From positions 18,861 to 82,860 of the forward strand of contig JAUCBJ010004177.1 of NCBI GenBank assembly GCA_032718475.1: DNA of 64,000 nt, in the 5' to 3' direction. The DNA comes from Nemertoderma westbladi. Taxonomy: Eukaryota; Xenacoelomorpha; Nemertodermatida; Nemertodermatidae. Position numbers and translations under genes: made by a program. Below, piece after piece: positions 33,695 through 43,394 of the stretch (position 1 is the stretch's first letter; each line of letters starts with the position of its first letter). The notes below the pieces were generated by a model. The model did not search any database, had not been told where the DNA came from, and worked only from the letters and a program-made list of their open reading frames with translations.

Positions 33695-33754
33695 GGTTTT
33701 CCCCCACTGTCACAGGATTCTTTCATTTCTGATGTTAACTAATAGCTGCATAAT

Positions 33755-34293
33755 TGTTAGCTTATTCAATCCCGCCAACACCCCATAAAGTTATTAGCCG
33801 ATAAGCAATATTGGGAGCCGCGAGATTGGGTAATTAACCAACTCGCGCCATCCCAATAAGAATGGGAAGGAAGCACACAATAGAGGGTCAGGGGCCAAAC
33901 CCCTAACCCAGAGGAGAACAGGTGGAGTGAACGGGAATACTCCACGGGGCGCCAACAAGGGTATTAACCAATCAGAGGGGGGAATGGCATCGATTGAGTA
34001 GCAGTAAGGCCACCATGCAATATAACCAATAACCTATTAATCAGTGATTCAGTTATACTCAGTGCAGCAGTGCTAGCGTAGGGTACAGCCAATTAGTTTA
34101 GTTAGGGGATCACGGGACTTTAGTTACCGTATCCCGCCTTGTACACATTCACAACATATCTATATCTTATAACCTCCTATTATACACCGAACTTCAGAAC
34201 TCAATTATCTTTACTTCACCCTTACACACGGCGGGGACGCGTGGACTAAATACCACACCGGATAAATCGGGATCCCTCCTGGATCCCGTCACA
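33755..34293 (+). repeat. 5' LTR
   Basis: 539 bp, starting TGTTAGCTTATTCAATCCCG and ending GATCCCGTCACA (TG...CA). It aligns to 44,103-44,640 throughout, with small differences clustered near the 3' part (around 34,195-34,260). TATATCTTATAACC at about 34,160 could be a TATA region, and an imperfect GGATCC inverted repeat lies near the end. No tRNA primer site could be identified in the bases after it. Confidence 0.93.
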
Positions 34294-34372
34294 GTAACTA
34301 AAACCGAGCTGCCGCCCTAGTTAAACTCAAAGAACTCCACCCTAGCTAGTCGAACTCCACCGAGCAGACGAG

Positions 34373-36703
34373 ATGAGTGAATCGGGCGAGACACCGCGGA
34401 CCCCGGACGAAGATCAAACGATCCGCGAGGCCGCGACCAGGCGGTATAGGCCCACGACGCCGGAGCCATCGGTAACGGGCGACCCGGAAGTCCAAGACGA
34501 GGGGGACCGTCTGGAATCAGAACCCGAGTTGAGAGGAGAGGGACTCGAGCCGGAGGATAAAGAGAGCGAGATGGAGGGAGATGGAGGCGAGTCGACACGA
34601 GAGGGAGAACGGCGCGCCGATGTCGCCGGCCAGCTACCGGCCGAGGGCGACGGGCGGCCCACCGAAACGGCGACGGTGGGGCCGACGGTGCGACGCCGGA
34701 CGCGAAGAGACGGAGGAGAGATCGGTACCGATGTCGCCGGCCAGCTACAGGCCGAGGGCGACGGACGGCCCACCGGAACGGCGACGGTGGAGCCGCCGGT
34801 ACGACGTCGAACCCGGAGGGACGGAGGAGAGGTCGGCGACGAGGACGTCGGGGTTTCTGAGCGACTTCGACGGGCCTACAACGCGACCCGGAAGCTGATA
34901 AACGACGCCAAGAAGGAAGGGGCGAAGGTAGACGAGGTGAGACTGAGAAAGCGACTAGGTGAGTCGGATAAACACTTAAATTACCTAATACGTTTTGAGC
35001 AGAGAAAACTGGCCGGGGAGAGAGCAAAAAGGATAGCCGGCGAACTGTTTGAACTATGGGAGTGTGGGAGTATGGGACCTAGCGTAGCGCCAGTGTACAT
35101 AGGGCCATACTTGGTCGATGCCCGGGGAGTGAAACCAGTGGGTTGGAAGGGACCTGAGGAGGGCGAATCCGAGGCTAACACCGAGGATTCGGCCTCGTCG
35201 CTCGGAGAAAGCTCCGAAAAGGGGGAGAAAGCTAGTAGGTCGGGAAGGCGGGGGAAGTCCGTCGTAACCGATAAGTCTGCTACATCCTCCGCGAAAGAAA
35301 GAGCGGTGAGAAAAATAGGGGCCACATACCGTCTCAGCATGGCAGAGCAAGGTCAGAGAGAAATGAAGGAACGGCTAGAGGAGGGAAGAGTGCGGTTAGA
35401 GAGGGAAACGGTATTGCTTAGAGAAACCGGAGAAAGGGCCGAAAGGGCTTTGAAAAGCCTAAGGGAGTATGATGAGATAGAGGAAAGGGAGTGTAGGGAG
35501 CGTGAAGCGAGAGAGGAAAAGGAACGCGAGGAGCGTGAAGCGAGAGAGGAAAAGGAACGCGAGGAGCGTGAGGCGAGAATGGAAAAGGAACGCAAGGAGC
35601 GTGAGGCGGAACGCAAGGAGCGTGAGGCGGGAATGGAAAAGGAACGCAAGGAGCGTGAGGCGGGAAAGGAAAAGGAACGCAAGGAGCGTGAGGCGAGAAA
35701 GGAAGAGGAACGTAAAGAGCGTGGGGCGAGACGAAGGGAGAGCATTAAGAGTGCCGCAGACTCGGCCATCAAGGACACCCAGGAGCGTGAGGGGATAGTG
35801 GCAAAGGGTGAAAGGGAGCGTAGGGAATTAAAGGAACGGCAGAGTGAGTATGCGAAAAGTATAATTAGAGGGACGCACGAGTTAGAATACGTGCAAGTGG
35901 GACCGCCATCTGAAAGAGGGGCCGGTTCGAGTATTTTTGAGGAGCCGAGGGCCGTAGACGTATTTGTTAATACTCCACTGACAGGGACCGCACGACAGAC
36001 TCAAGACTGGTGCGACCGTACGAGCGGGGGGGGTAATAATAATAATAATGGTACAGTAGACGTTGTTGATATTAATAGTACCGTATGGGATAACGCTAAT
36101 CAAACCTTTATTACAGGAAATACTTTGCCTGGTGATAGTAATTTAAATTCAAATCAGAACAATCCCAGTGTTAATGTAGAAAATAATCCTAATATTGATG
36201 TAGTTACGCAAAATAATTCAAATAATCAAAATAATAACTCGAATTCGGACCTACAAAATAACTTAAATAACGCAATTACACAGAATAATTCGAATAATTC
36301 AAATAATGATCTTAGCCCGAATTTACAAAATAATTCAGATAACGTAGTCGCGCAGAATAATACAAATGATTTTGTTTCAAATGAGCAAATTAATTCCGTT
36401 TCCAATATGGGTGCTATTAGTGTAGACACGTCGGGCCTACGTAACCAGGGAGCAGAGGGCCTGGTAGGCCACGTAGTTAGTAGACAGGGAGCAGAGGGCC
36501 TGGTAGGCCGCGTAGTTGGTAGGCAGGGAGTAGAGGGCCTGGAAGGCCACGCAATAGCAGAGGGAGAGGCGGGGGTGAACAGACCCGACCGTGGTAGGGT
36601 TGATGTGTCGACTAGAGAGGTATATAATAGCGGGGAGAGAGGTAGCGAAGTTAGATGTAGCGAGTGGGGGGGGGGCTACGAGGGCCCCACAACAGAGAGT
36701 TAG
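34373..36703 (+). CDS. BEL/Pao-type Gag, N-terminal part
   Basis: The first ATG after the 5' LTR opens a 776-residue frame. Order: an acidic threonine- and glutamate-rich start; a duplicated module of about 38 residues (DVAGQLPAEGDGRP and DVAGQLQAEGDGRP); a helical part around residues 160-230; a long E/R/K stretch (about 370-460) built on repeated REAREEKEREE units, probably a single alpha-helix or coiled coil; an asparagine-rich, low-complexity stretch (about 553-673); and three copies of a QGAEGLVGHVV-type repeat (about 688-730). The reading is lost at a G10 run (36,666-36,675), after which the adjacent frame carries on. No enzymatic motif is seen. The function as capsid precursor is inferred from position and from the Gag domains downstream. 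Confidence 0.8.
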   Translation: MSESGETPRTPDEDQTIREAATRRYRPTTPEPSVTGDPEVQDEGDRLESEPELRGEGLEPEDKESEMEGDGGESTREGERRADVAGQLPAEGDGRPTETATVGPTVRRRTRRDGGEIGTDVAGQLQAEGDGRPTGTATVEPPVRRRTRRDGGEVGDEDVGVSERLRRAYNATRKLINDAKKEGAKVDEVRLRKRLGESDKHLNYLIRFEQRKLAGERAKRIAGELFELWECGSMGPSVAPVYIGPYLVDARGVKPVGWKGPEEGESEANTEDSASSLGESSEKGEKASRSGRRGKSVVTDKSATSSAKERAVRKIGATYRLSMAEQGQREMKERLEEGRVRLERETVLLRETGERAERALKSLREYDEIEERECREREAREEKEREEREAREEKEREEREARMEKERKEREAERKEREAGMEKERKEREAGKEKERKEREARKEEERKERGARRRESIKSAADSAIKDTQEREGIVAKGERERRELKERQSEYAKSIIRGTHELEYVQVGPPSERGAGSSIFEEPRAVDVFVNTPLTGTARQTQDWCDRTSGGGNNNNNGTVDVVDINSTVWDNANQTFITGNTLPGDSNLNSNQNNPSVNVENNPNIDVVTQNNSNNQNNNSNSDLQNNLNNAITQNNSNNSNNDLSPNLQNNSDNVVAQNNTNDFVSNEQINSVSNMGAISVDTSGLRNQGAEGLVGHVVSRQGAEGLVGRVVGRQGVEGLEGHAIAEGEAGVNRPDRGRVDVSTREVYNSGERGSEVRCSEWGGGYEGPTTES

Positions 36704-37598
36704 CGGCGAGAGGGGGGGGGCAGAGAATGTCCCACAGCCGTCAGCGGACAATGCGAGGGCCGAACAAGGTAAACCGCAACAACCGGCGACGGAGAGTAAT
36801 AGGGGGACTGCGAGTATCCCTGGCGACGTGCGATCGAGCAGAGAAGGACAGGTTGACGTCGCGGGAGGGCAGACGGAGCGTCGAGCCCGATCAGAGGAGG
36901 AAAGAAGAACAGTGGGGTTTAACCGGGAGGTCGACGAGAGATCTCGTGAGCGGGAATATTCCACTGATAGGAGAAGAGAGGAGGACAGTAGTAGAAGTAT
37001 CGCCGCAAACGATAGAAGAGCGAGGACGGACAGCGAGCCGTCGGTAGTCGAGATGAGAACGGAGAGTCAATGGGGTCGGACTCCGGGAGATTGCCGTCGC
37101 CCCGGAGGGATGCGATCCGGTGAGACGCATTACACGCCGAGAGAGGGGTACGCGATGTACCGGTACGAAGATGAAAACAGTGGAGAGGGGGGTCGAAGAG
37201 AAACTTTCCGACGGAATATACCTACCGATCGAGAATACGGTAGCCGCGGGGAGGATTATTCGAGAAGAATAAACTTCGATCCCGAACAACACATGCAGAC
37301 TGTAGGGCATACTGTAGGTCTTACTGCACATATCGTAGGCCATACTGAGAGAGGCAATGTAGGCGATAGGATAGCGCGGACAACGGGATTAAACCCGGAA
37401 GTCGCGGAATACATACCGGCGAGTAGGCCAGAAGCTGATAGGCCTATACCGGTACCAGCACAGCAGTATGACTACAGCATGCAGGGACATAACATACACC
37501 CAGGGGAGGGGGGAATTATTGCGGATAGGTGTATGGGCCCCAACATATTAACATCAACCCCAGTACCAGACATACCGGTGGGGGGGGGGACAGGGTGA
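36591..37598 (+). CDS. Gag middle part, in a second frame
   Basis: This frame becomes the meaningful one after the G10 run at 36,666-36,675 and ends at 37,598 just after a second G10 run (37,580-37,589). It is rich in R, E, S and G (VDERSREREYS, DRRREEDSSRS), with a short GHTVGLTAHIVGHT repeat near its end. The upstream ATG at 36,591 is inside the previous frame and is probably not used. There is no recognised domain; it links the N-terminal part to the capsid-like part. Confidence 0.7.
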   Translation: MVGLMCRLERYIIAGREVAKLDVASGGGATRAPQQRVSGERGGAENVPQPSADNARAEQGKPQQPATESNRGTASIPGDVRSSREGQVDVAGGQTERRARSEEERRTVGFNREVDERSREREYSTDRRREEDSSRSIAANDRRARTDSEPSVVEMRTESQWGRTPGDCRRPGGMRSGETHYTPREGYAMYRYEDENSGEGGRRETFRRNIPTDREYGSRGEDYSRRINFDPEQHMQTVGHTVGLTAHIVGHTERGNVGDRIARTTGLNPEVAEYIPASRPEADRPIPVPAQQYDYSMQGHNIHPGEGGIIADRCMGPNILTSTPVPDIPVGGGTG

Positions 37599-37710
37599 CA
37601 TTCCCCCATCACAATATCAACAATATACCCCGACAGGAACAAGAACAACGAGACCCCTAGATGAAAACAGGTCGTGTGATACAGACATATGGAGGGGGCC
37701 GCTACCCCCG

Positions 37711-40314
37711 ATGACATATCCGAGTCAGAGAAGATCAAGAAATAGGACGGACGAACCACACCAGACAAGGGAAACTATACAGCACCCGTCGAATCCATTA
37801 GAAGCGCAGGCAATGGGGATGGCCACGTTGATCGATGCGTTGAAAACGAGGATCGAATTACCACCCGTGGAACCGTTCAAATTCGATGGGAGCAGGCCGG
37901 AAGAATACTTACAGTTTCGGCGAATGTATAGTAACGAAATACTAACAAAAAACTTGACGCAGGCGGAGTGCCTAAAGTATCTACAAGTGTACACGGGAGG
38001 CCCAGCATACGATATCGTGAGGCAATACCAAGGAATAGAGGGCGGCTTCACGACAGCATGGCGGGCACTGGATAGGGAATACGGGCACCCGGCCAAGATC
38101 ATCAGGCAGACGCTGAGAGGCATAACATCGGGTGGCCTACAGGATAATCCCGTTAGCATTAAGACGTTTGCTAACAAAGTCGAGAAGGCGCTGATCGTGC
38201 TGAAGACGCTAGACGCGCCATACGAACTCAACGCGTCCAATAACATCACCACGATAGCGCAGGCACTACCGAGCTGGCTGCGCAACAAATGGAGGAAGGT
38301 CGCTTTCTCCACCCGAGACAAGAAGGGTACGGAACCAGGTTTAGAAGAAATGTCAAACTTCTTAAATTACGAGGCTGAACTAATAACGGACCCAGTTTAT
38401 AGTGAAGATAGCCTGGGAAAGGGACCAAAGACGGATCATTATAGGCCCAAACCAGAGCACAATACATCGAACGCGTTACCGAGACTCAGGCAATCATTTC
38501 CATATGCAGCGACGCAGGGGACTGCAAGTCCACAGGCAAGCGAAGATAGGACAACATCAAGGGACGGACAGGGGAACAATAACAACATGAATAAACATAA
38601 CCCCAATACGTCCAGTAGGTCAAACCCAGTCAATAAGAATAGTAGGGACTTTGGTACGAATATAACTGCGATACGCAACGCATTATATAAAGAGGGCTAT
38701 GACCCAAAGAGCAAATGCCAGTTACACGCAAATGCGCTTCATAAAACCATGAACTGCAGGTACTGGCAGGCGCTACCGAGGCAAGACCAGATAGATTACG
38801 CGTCGAGCAATAAAATCTGCTCGCGATGTGTGAAGAGTGGACACAAGGCCAGGGAATGCCAAGAGAAGCCGGTCAAGTTTGGCCAAAGGAGAGGCCAGAC
38901 GATGGCAACAAGCACAATAGGGGCGAAGAAGAGAGGAACAGTGCTACTTGGAGTAGTACCAGTACGAGTGATTGGGGAAGGCAATCGATCAGTAACAACA
39001 CTAATGCTGGTTGATAGTGGAGCCGCCTTCACATTAGTTGAGGAATGGATAGCCGAAGAAATAGGGTTGAGAACGAGGCCAAGCAGGATGGCGGTGACAA
39101 CCATCTCTAGCAAAGACGAGATCCTAGAGATGAGGACAGGACGGTGCGCAATTGCAGCAGTGGCACCAGGATGCGATTATGGGGCAACCATCGACCCCAT
39201 CCAAGTAATAGAGTCAATTAACATCAATGCCAGGCGGCCAACGAACATCGAGGTCGAGCAATACAAATTCCTGGACAACATTGACTTCTCAATCCCAGAC
39301 GTGGACGTTAGGAAGGTATCCATCATAGTAGGAATGGACTGCCCGACGGCCCACGAAAGAATGCAAACGGTCTTCGGCGAAGACAAGCAGAGTGACCCGG
39401 TGGCCATATTAACACCATTCGGGTGGACACTGACAGGCCCAATTAAGAGTAATATACCATTCAATGTGTCCGAGAGTTCAGGATGCATGGTGCCAGGAAC
39501 CGACGAGATAGAGGAGAGGTCAGAGATGGGCAATAGTGGTAGACAGCTAGAAGTAGGAGCAACACCAAGAGAGTGGGCGGAGGAGAATGGTATGGATGCA
39601 GAAGATCTGGAGACGATGGGTTGGAATAAGGGTCCCAGCAAGTATCGGTATGGAGACGGAGAGGAGCGGACGGTGGAGTGTCGGGAGGACAAACCGGAGA
39701 AGTGTCCGGTCGAGTGTCCAGAGGAGCGTCCGGAAGAGACGCCGGTCCGGTTGAGAGGCATACCGACAAGGGGGAAGCCGAGTAAGAATACAAGATGGAA
39801 AGGGAGAAGATGTGAGACGATCAGACCAGGGGCAGAGAAGCCCATGAATAAACATACGGTGGACAAAGGAGCCGGGAGAATAGGAGGCGTGCTGCGTACG
39901 CACGCGGAACTAACAGAGTGCGAGGGGGCATTACATGGGCAGACATCGAGTACACCGAAGGACGAACGGGGGTCGTTGAAGCCTTTAATGCCAGCACACA
40001 TATTAAGGGGGAGGCCAGCAGAGGTGGCACCTAAGATTAAGGAGAAGAACAGGGGCGGCATTATACCGCCGGGTGACACGTTGAAGGGTGGCACTTTGCC
40101 GCCAAGGGACGACCACGAGATCAGAAACATAAATAGAAGACAGCATTTACAAAAACAGGAGAAAAGACCACCTATCGAATTAACAAGGAGAGCGGAGCGA
40201 AGAATTAGAGAACCTATAGGGGGGCAGTGGGAGAGTTGCCTGCTGGAGGAATCACCCCTTGGGTCGCTGAGTTGTCCAACAGGTTGGACTGGGATGGAAG
40301 AGTTAGATCCGTAA
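37711..40314 (+). CDS. BEL/Pao Gag capsid, zinc knuckle and retropepsin
   Basis: An 867-residue frame. Residues about 50-170 match the Pao-type Gag domain (DUF1759: VEPFKFDGSRPEEYLQF, then WRALDREYGHP). CSRCVKSGHKAREC (about 370-383) is a CCHC knuckle. LMLVDSGAAFTLVEEW (about 431-446) is the retropepsin active site (DSG), followed by TPFGWTLTGPI (about 569-580), the conserved end of the BEL/Pao protease region (DUF1758). In an autonomous element RT follows here. Instead there are about 280 charged residues with no RT, RNase H or integrase motif, and a stop at 40,312. The frame is open upstream of the ATG to the G10 run at 37,580, so it probably continues the preceding frame. Protease is recognisable, so cleavage of Gag may still occur. 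Confidence 0.88.
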   Translation: MTYPSQRRSRNRTDEPHQTRETIQHPSNPLEAQAMGMATLIDALKTRIELPPVEPFKFDGSRPEEYLQFRRMYSNEILTKNLTQAECLKYLQVYTGGPAYDIVRQYQGIEGGFTTAWRALDREYGHPAKIIRQTLRGITSGGLQDNPVSIKTFANKVEKALIVLKTLDAPYELNASNNITTIAQALPSWLRNKWRKVAFSTRDKKGTEPGLEEMSNFLNYEAELITDPVYSEDSLGKGPKTDHYRPKPEHNTSNALPRLRQSFPYAATQGTASPQASEDRTTSRDGQGNNNNMNKHNPNTSSRSNPVNKNSRDFGTNITAIRNALYKEGYDPKSKCQLHANALHKTMNCRYWQALPRQDQIDYASSNKICSRCVKSGHKARECQEKPVKFGQRRGQTMATSTIGAKKRGTVLLGVVPVRVIGEGNRSVTTLMLVDSGAAFTLVEEWIAEEIGLRTRPSRMAVTTISSKDEILEMRTGRCAIAAVAPGCDYGATIDPIQVIESININARRPTNIEVEQYKFLDNIDFSIPDVDVRKVSIIVGMDCPTAHERMQTVFGEDKQSDPVAILTPFGWTLTGPIKSNIPFNVSESSGCMVPGTDEIEERSEMGNSGRQLEVGATPREWAEENGMDAEDLETMGWNKGPSKYRYGDGEERTVECREDKPEKCPVECPEERPEETPVRLRGIPTRGKPSKNTRWKGRRCETIRPGAEKPMNKHTVDKGAGRIGGVLRTHAELTECEGALHGQTSSTPKDERGSLKPLMPAHILRGRPAEVAPKIKEKNRGGIIPPGDTLKGGTLPPRDDHEIRNINRRQHLQKQEKRPPIELTRRAERRIREPIGGQWESCLLEESPLGSLSCPTGWTGMEELDP

Positions 40315-40472
40315 AAGGTGCGGGCAGAGGTGTTACCTGTCTTCTAGAAGGGGCACCTTAAATTAGAGTTAGTGTGAAGTTTAGTCGTCCAAGTTTTGGA
40401 CTGAGGGGGGTGGGATTAAGGGCGAGACGCCCTTCCCACACAAATAAAATAAAATAAAAATAAAAATAAATA
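40315..40472 (+). other. Spacer where pol is missing
   Basis: The frame stops and is followed by a short segment with a GGGAAGGGCGTCTCG-type inverted motif (GGGCGAGACGCCC near 40,420) and an A-rich AAATAAAAT run. No RT motif is seen in any frame. Confidence 0.7.
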
Positions 40473-41125
40473 AAAGTTAGTTAGTTAGTAGGTACGTAGT
40501 ACCTAGAGTTAGTTAGTTAATAGGTACGTAGTACCTAGAGTTAGTTAGTTAATAGGTACGTAGTACCTAGAGTTAGTTAGTTAATAGGTACGTAATACCT
40601 AGAGTTAGTTAGTTAATAGGTACGTAGTACCTAGAGTTAGTTAGTTAATAGGTACGTAGTACCTAGAGTTAGTTAGTTAGTAGGTACGTAGTACCTAGAG
40701 TTAGAGTTAGTAGGTACGTAGTACCTAGTTAGAGTTAGAGTTAGTAGGTACGTAGTACCTAGTTAGAGTTAGAGTTAGTAGGTACGTAGTACCTAGTTAG
40801 AGTTAGAGTTAGTAGGTACGTAGTACCTAGTTAGAGTTAGAGGGTACGTAATGCCTAGTTAGAGTTAGAGTTAGAGGGTAGGTAGTACCGATAGAGTTAG
40901 AGTTAGTAGGTACGTAGTACCTAGTTAGAGTTAGAGTTAGTAGGTACGTAGTACCTAGTCAGAGTTAGAGTTAGAGGGTACGTAGTACCATTAGTTAGAG
41001 TTAGAGTTGGAGGGTGCGTAATGCCTAGTTAGAGTTAGAGTTAGAGGGTAGGTAGTACCGATAGAGTTAGAGTTAGTAGGTACGTGGTACCTAGTTAGAG
41101 TTAGAGTTAGAGGGTACGTAGTACC
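40473..41125. repeat. Irregular minisatellite inside the LTR element
   Basis: Units of about 32-35 bp pair a TTAGTTAGTTAATA or AGAGTTAGAGTTAG tract with GGTACGTAGTACC. The left part uses TTAGTTAG and the right part GAGTTAGAGTTAG, so two subtypes were amplified. It sits exactly where the pol gene should be. Confidence 0.9.
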
Positions 41126-41637
41126 ATTAGTTAGAGAGAGAGAGTAAGAGGTAAAAGGGGTAAAATAAGATATAGATATTAGATAGCAGTAAGTAGAGTT
41201 AGTAGTGAGAGGGGGGCATATGAGTGCAGCTGGATAAATCGTGTGGCCACACGACGCATACTGCTGTACTGCATAGGCCCACTGAGTAGGCCAGAATATG
41301 GATCAGAGAATAGAATAAATCCATAGGCAGTAGTAAGTAGTAGGACAGTAGAATCAAAGCAAAATAAATAAGTAAATAGAATAGGGCTAAAAAATCGAAA
41401 ATAGTGGTAACACAAGGAAAGTCGTTCTAGAACATAATAAAAGTAACGGACGGAAATCGTAAATTAGGCTGATTTACTAGCTCCGAAATTAATTAGATTA
41501 AATTAAGCTTGAAAGGCGCAGTTAAGTAGAAAAGTAGGCCATTATCGAACTGTAGGAAACATCTCAATACATCACTCATCTGTATTGCGCCTTGGTAAGG
41601 CACCACCCTACAGGTGAGCGAGTGTAGTGTTCGGAAT
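41126..41637 (+). other. Non-coding leader of the second gene
   Basis: No open frame on the plus strand. It may hold the signals for expressing the downstream gene (a splice acceptor or an internal promoter), but none can be pinpointed. Confidence 0.4.
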
Positions 41638-42260
41638 GGCGAGTAAGCTGATCAGGAAGAGAAAAGCGGAGTCAGGAGGTATATCAGTTTCGCAGAGGAG
41701 CGATAAAGGTATATCAGAAGCGATATATCCTGCAGGAGGACTGGATAATGATAAGTTTGCTTAACTTATTCATGACCGTAGTTATCGAAAGGGAACCAGG
41801 GGCATTTCTGTTATCGGGATCACCCCTAAGCTACAGGAGAGCCTTTAAGACGGCCTTTGACGGTCTGGTAGACCACCCGGGGCTGAAGGGCGAGTCGGTG
41901 TACTACAACAGCCGACATCTGGTAGATGGGGAGACAGATACACCGTATCAGAGATGGGAGCAGCTAGAGATGGATAGACGGGAAGCAAAGCGACTGGAAG
42001 AAGTCGCTAGACGGGAGAGGATAGAAGCAGAGGAGAGGGAAGAGGAGGCCAGGGCACAGAGTTACGGCTTCGAGGAACAGGCGGGCCTAGACGAACTTCA
42101 TTGGACTTCGTCGGGGAGTTCGGGGGAGTCTCTAGGACAAGAATTGGGATGGACGGTGGGATCGCCGAAACAGTCGACGTCGGGGTTGCAGACGATGCCC
42201 ATACCAGCGGGCACCGAGGGCGACCAACCGCCAAGGAAGCTAAGGGAGCTAGAGGGATGA
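41638..42260 (+). CDS. Second element gene, N-terminal half
   Basis: A good ATG at 41,638 begins a short frame (MASKLIRKRKAESGG) that ends at 41,764. The neighbouring frame (ATG at 41,748) then runs 170 residues to TGA at 42,258-42,260, so the true gene may have lost one base around 41,750. It contains VIEREPGAFLLSGSPLSYRR, then a charged helix RREAKRLEEVARRERIEAEE, then a low-complexity S/G/E tail. No family was recognised. The same frame continues after the stop into the zinc-knuckle part, so the two are probably one gene. Confidence 0.6.
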
Positions 42261-43394
42261 AGAGCTACGGGCGAAAGCCAAGGCGGGAAGGGACATAGTG
42301 GATCCATCGGGATACCGGGATTGGAGACGCTACCGGAAGAAGAGGACGACGACGACGAATTCGGAGAGATACCGCCCATCGAAAGGATAGGCCACTCGGA
42401 CACGGACTGGGTTGGCGGAAGGGTGGTGACGGCCAGTGGGGCAAGGGCCTTCTGGAACAGATCCGGCAAGCGGACCTGGGTGCACGAGGGGCCGGCGATG
42501 GATTTCGCGGGGAGCACCATCAGGTTGGGCGAGCAACCGGGGACGGCACCACGGATAGTATTCGGGGAGACGATGCCCGAGAGGGGCGGAGAGATAGACG
42601 TAAACAGGGAGAGCAACGTAGAGAAGTTCGCCTACCAGCGACTCCATAGACCGCGGAGATCGCTTGGGACGAAGGACGAGGTGGGACGCGAGACATTGGT
42701 ACTCGGCTGCGACTACTGTGGGAGACAGACCCATCAGGAAAGCAGCTGCCTATACCGGTTCCAACGGGGAACCTTTTGTCTCTATTGTAGAGAACCAAGT
42801 CACAGGATGGGGGCGTGTCCACGGTTGCATAACCGATGTCCAAAGTGCCACTTTCGGGGGCACTACGGACGCGAGTGCGACTGGATGAGCGACGAGGAGA
42901 AGTTCACGAGGTTCGAGGAGTGGGCCGACGTCGGGGCCATGACGCGCCAGCGCATGAAGGCCCAAGAGTTCAAGTGGGGTTTCTTCCTCATAAACCAGGA
43001 GACCCACATGGTAATCATAAAGCGAAGGTTACCGTTTACCTATCAAGAGGTAGCTACGGCGGCATCGTTCGCCGGAGTTATGAACACGCAACGGTACCTG
43101 GACAGGTGGACACCAGAGAACCGGAGGGAGTTTAGGGATTTCTTGGCGGAACACGTACCAAAGGCAATGAAGATGATCCTATGGGACGCCACACGAGGGA
43201 AACAACCAGGCCATTCTGAGGGGCCACCGGCGAAGCGGTGTCGGGCTTTAATAACACCAGCGCCCAAGGAGCCGACGACCGGGATCAGCAAGGAAGTGGC
43301 AGCGAAGGTCCGGAAGCAGAAAGCGGATGATGCCAGAGGAGCAGTGATAACCAAGAAACGGGCCAGGGAGGAGGACGTGAGGAGGTACAGATGA
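42261..43394 (+). CDS. Second element gene, triple CCHC zinc-knuckle protein
   Basis: The frame is open from just after TGA 42,258-42,260 to 43,394, in phase with the frame before that stop. It starts acidic (PEEEDDDDEFGEIPP). Three CX2CX4HX4C knuckles follow: CDYCGRQTHQESSC, CLYCREPSHRMGAC and CPKCHFRGHYGREC (nucleotides about 42,711-42,878). Next comes a helical domain (TRFEEWADVGAMTRQRMK, RRLPFTYQEVATAAS) and a basic tail (TKKRAREEDVRRYR). Knuckles of this type bind single-stranded nucleic acid, and in retroelements they package RNA. A separate protein with three knuckles downstream of the pol position is unusual. Whether it is a second nucleocapsid, an accessory factor or captured sequence is unknown. 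No start codon is decisive: the first ATG after the stop in this frame is late, so readthrough or joining to the preceding part is likely. Confidence 0.75.
   Translation, partial: RATGESQGGKGHSGSIGIPGLETLPEEEDDDDEFGEIPPIERIGHSDTDWVGGRVVTASGARAFWNRSGKRTWVHEGPAMDFAGSTIRLGEQPGTAPRIVFGETMPERGGEIDVNRESNVEKFAYQRLHRPRRSLGTKDEVGRETLVLGCDYCGRQTHQESSCLYRFQRGTFCLYCREPSHRMGACPRLHNRCPKCHFRGHYGRECDWMSDEEKFTRFEEWADVGAMTRQRMKAQEFKWGFFLINQETHMVIIKRRLPFTYQEVATAASFAGVMNTQRYLDRWTPENRREFRDFLAEHVPKAMKMILWDATRGKQPGHSEGPPAKRCRALITPAPKEPTTGISKEVAAKVRKQKADDARGAVITKKRAREEDVRRYR

Noticed and set aside
34294-34320. tRNA primer-binding site of the LTR element
   Set aside because: The bases right after the 5' LTR match no tRNA 3' end that I can recognise, so no site is claimed.
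34317-35027. Antisense 236-residue frame rich in P, R and S opposite Gag
   Set aside because: Shadow of a GC-rich coding strand; no domain, and the sense frame has clear structure and context.
39177-40130. 317-residue antisense frame opposite protease
   Set aside because: Lies opposite a recognised retropepsin; serine- and proline-rich composition is typical of a shadow.
40473-41125. Telomere-like TTAG-rich repeat
   Set aside because: Units are 32-35 bp with GGTACGTAGTACC inserts and lie inside an LTR element; no run of a 5- or 6-bp telomeric unit.
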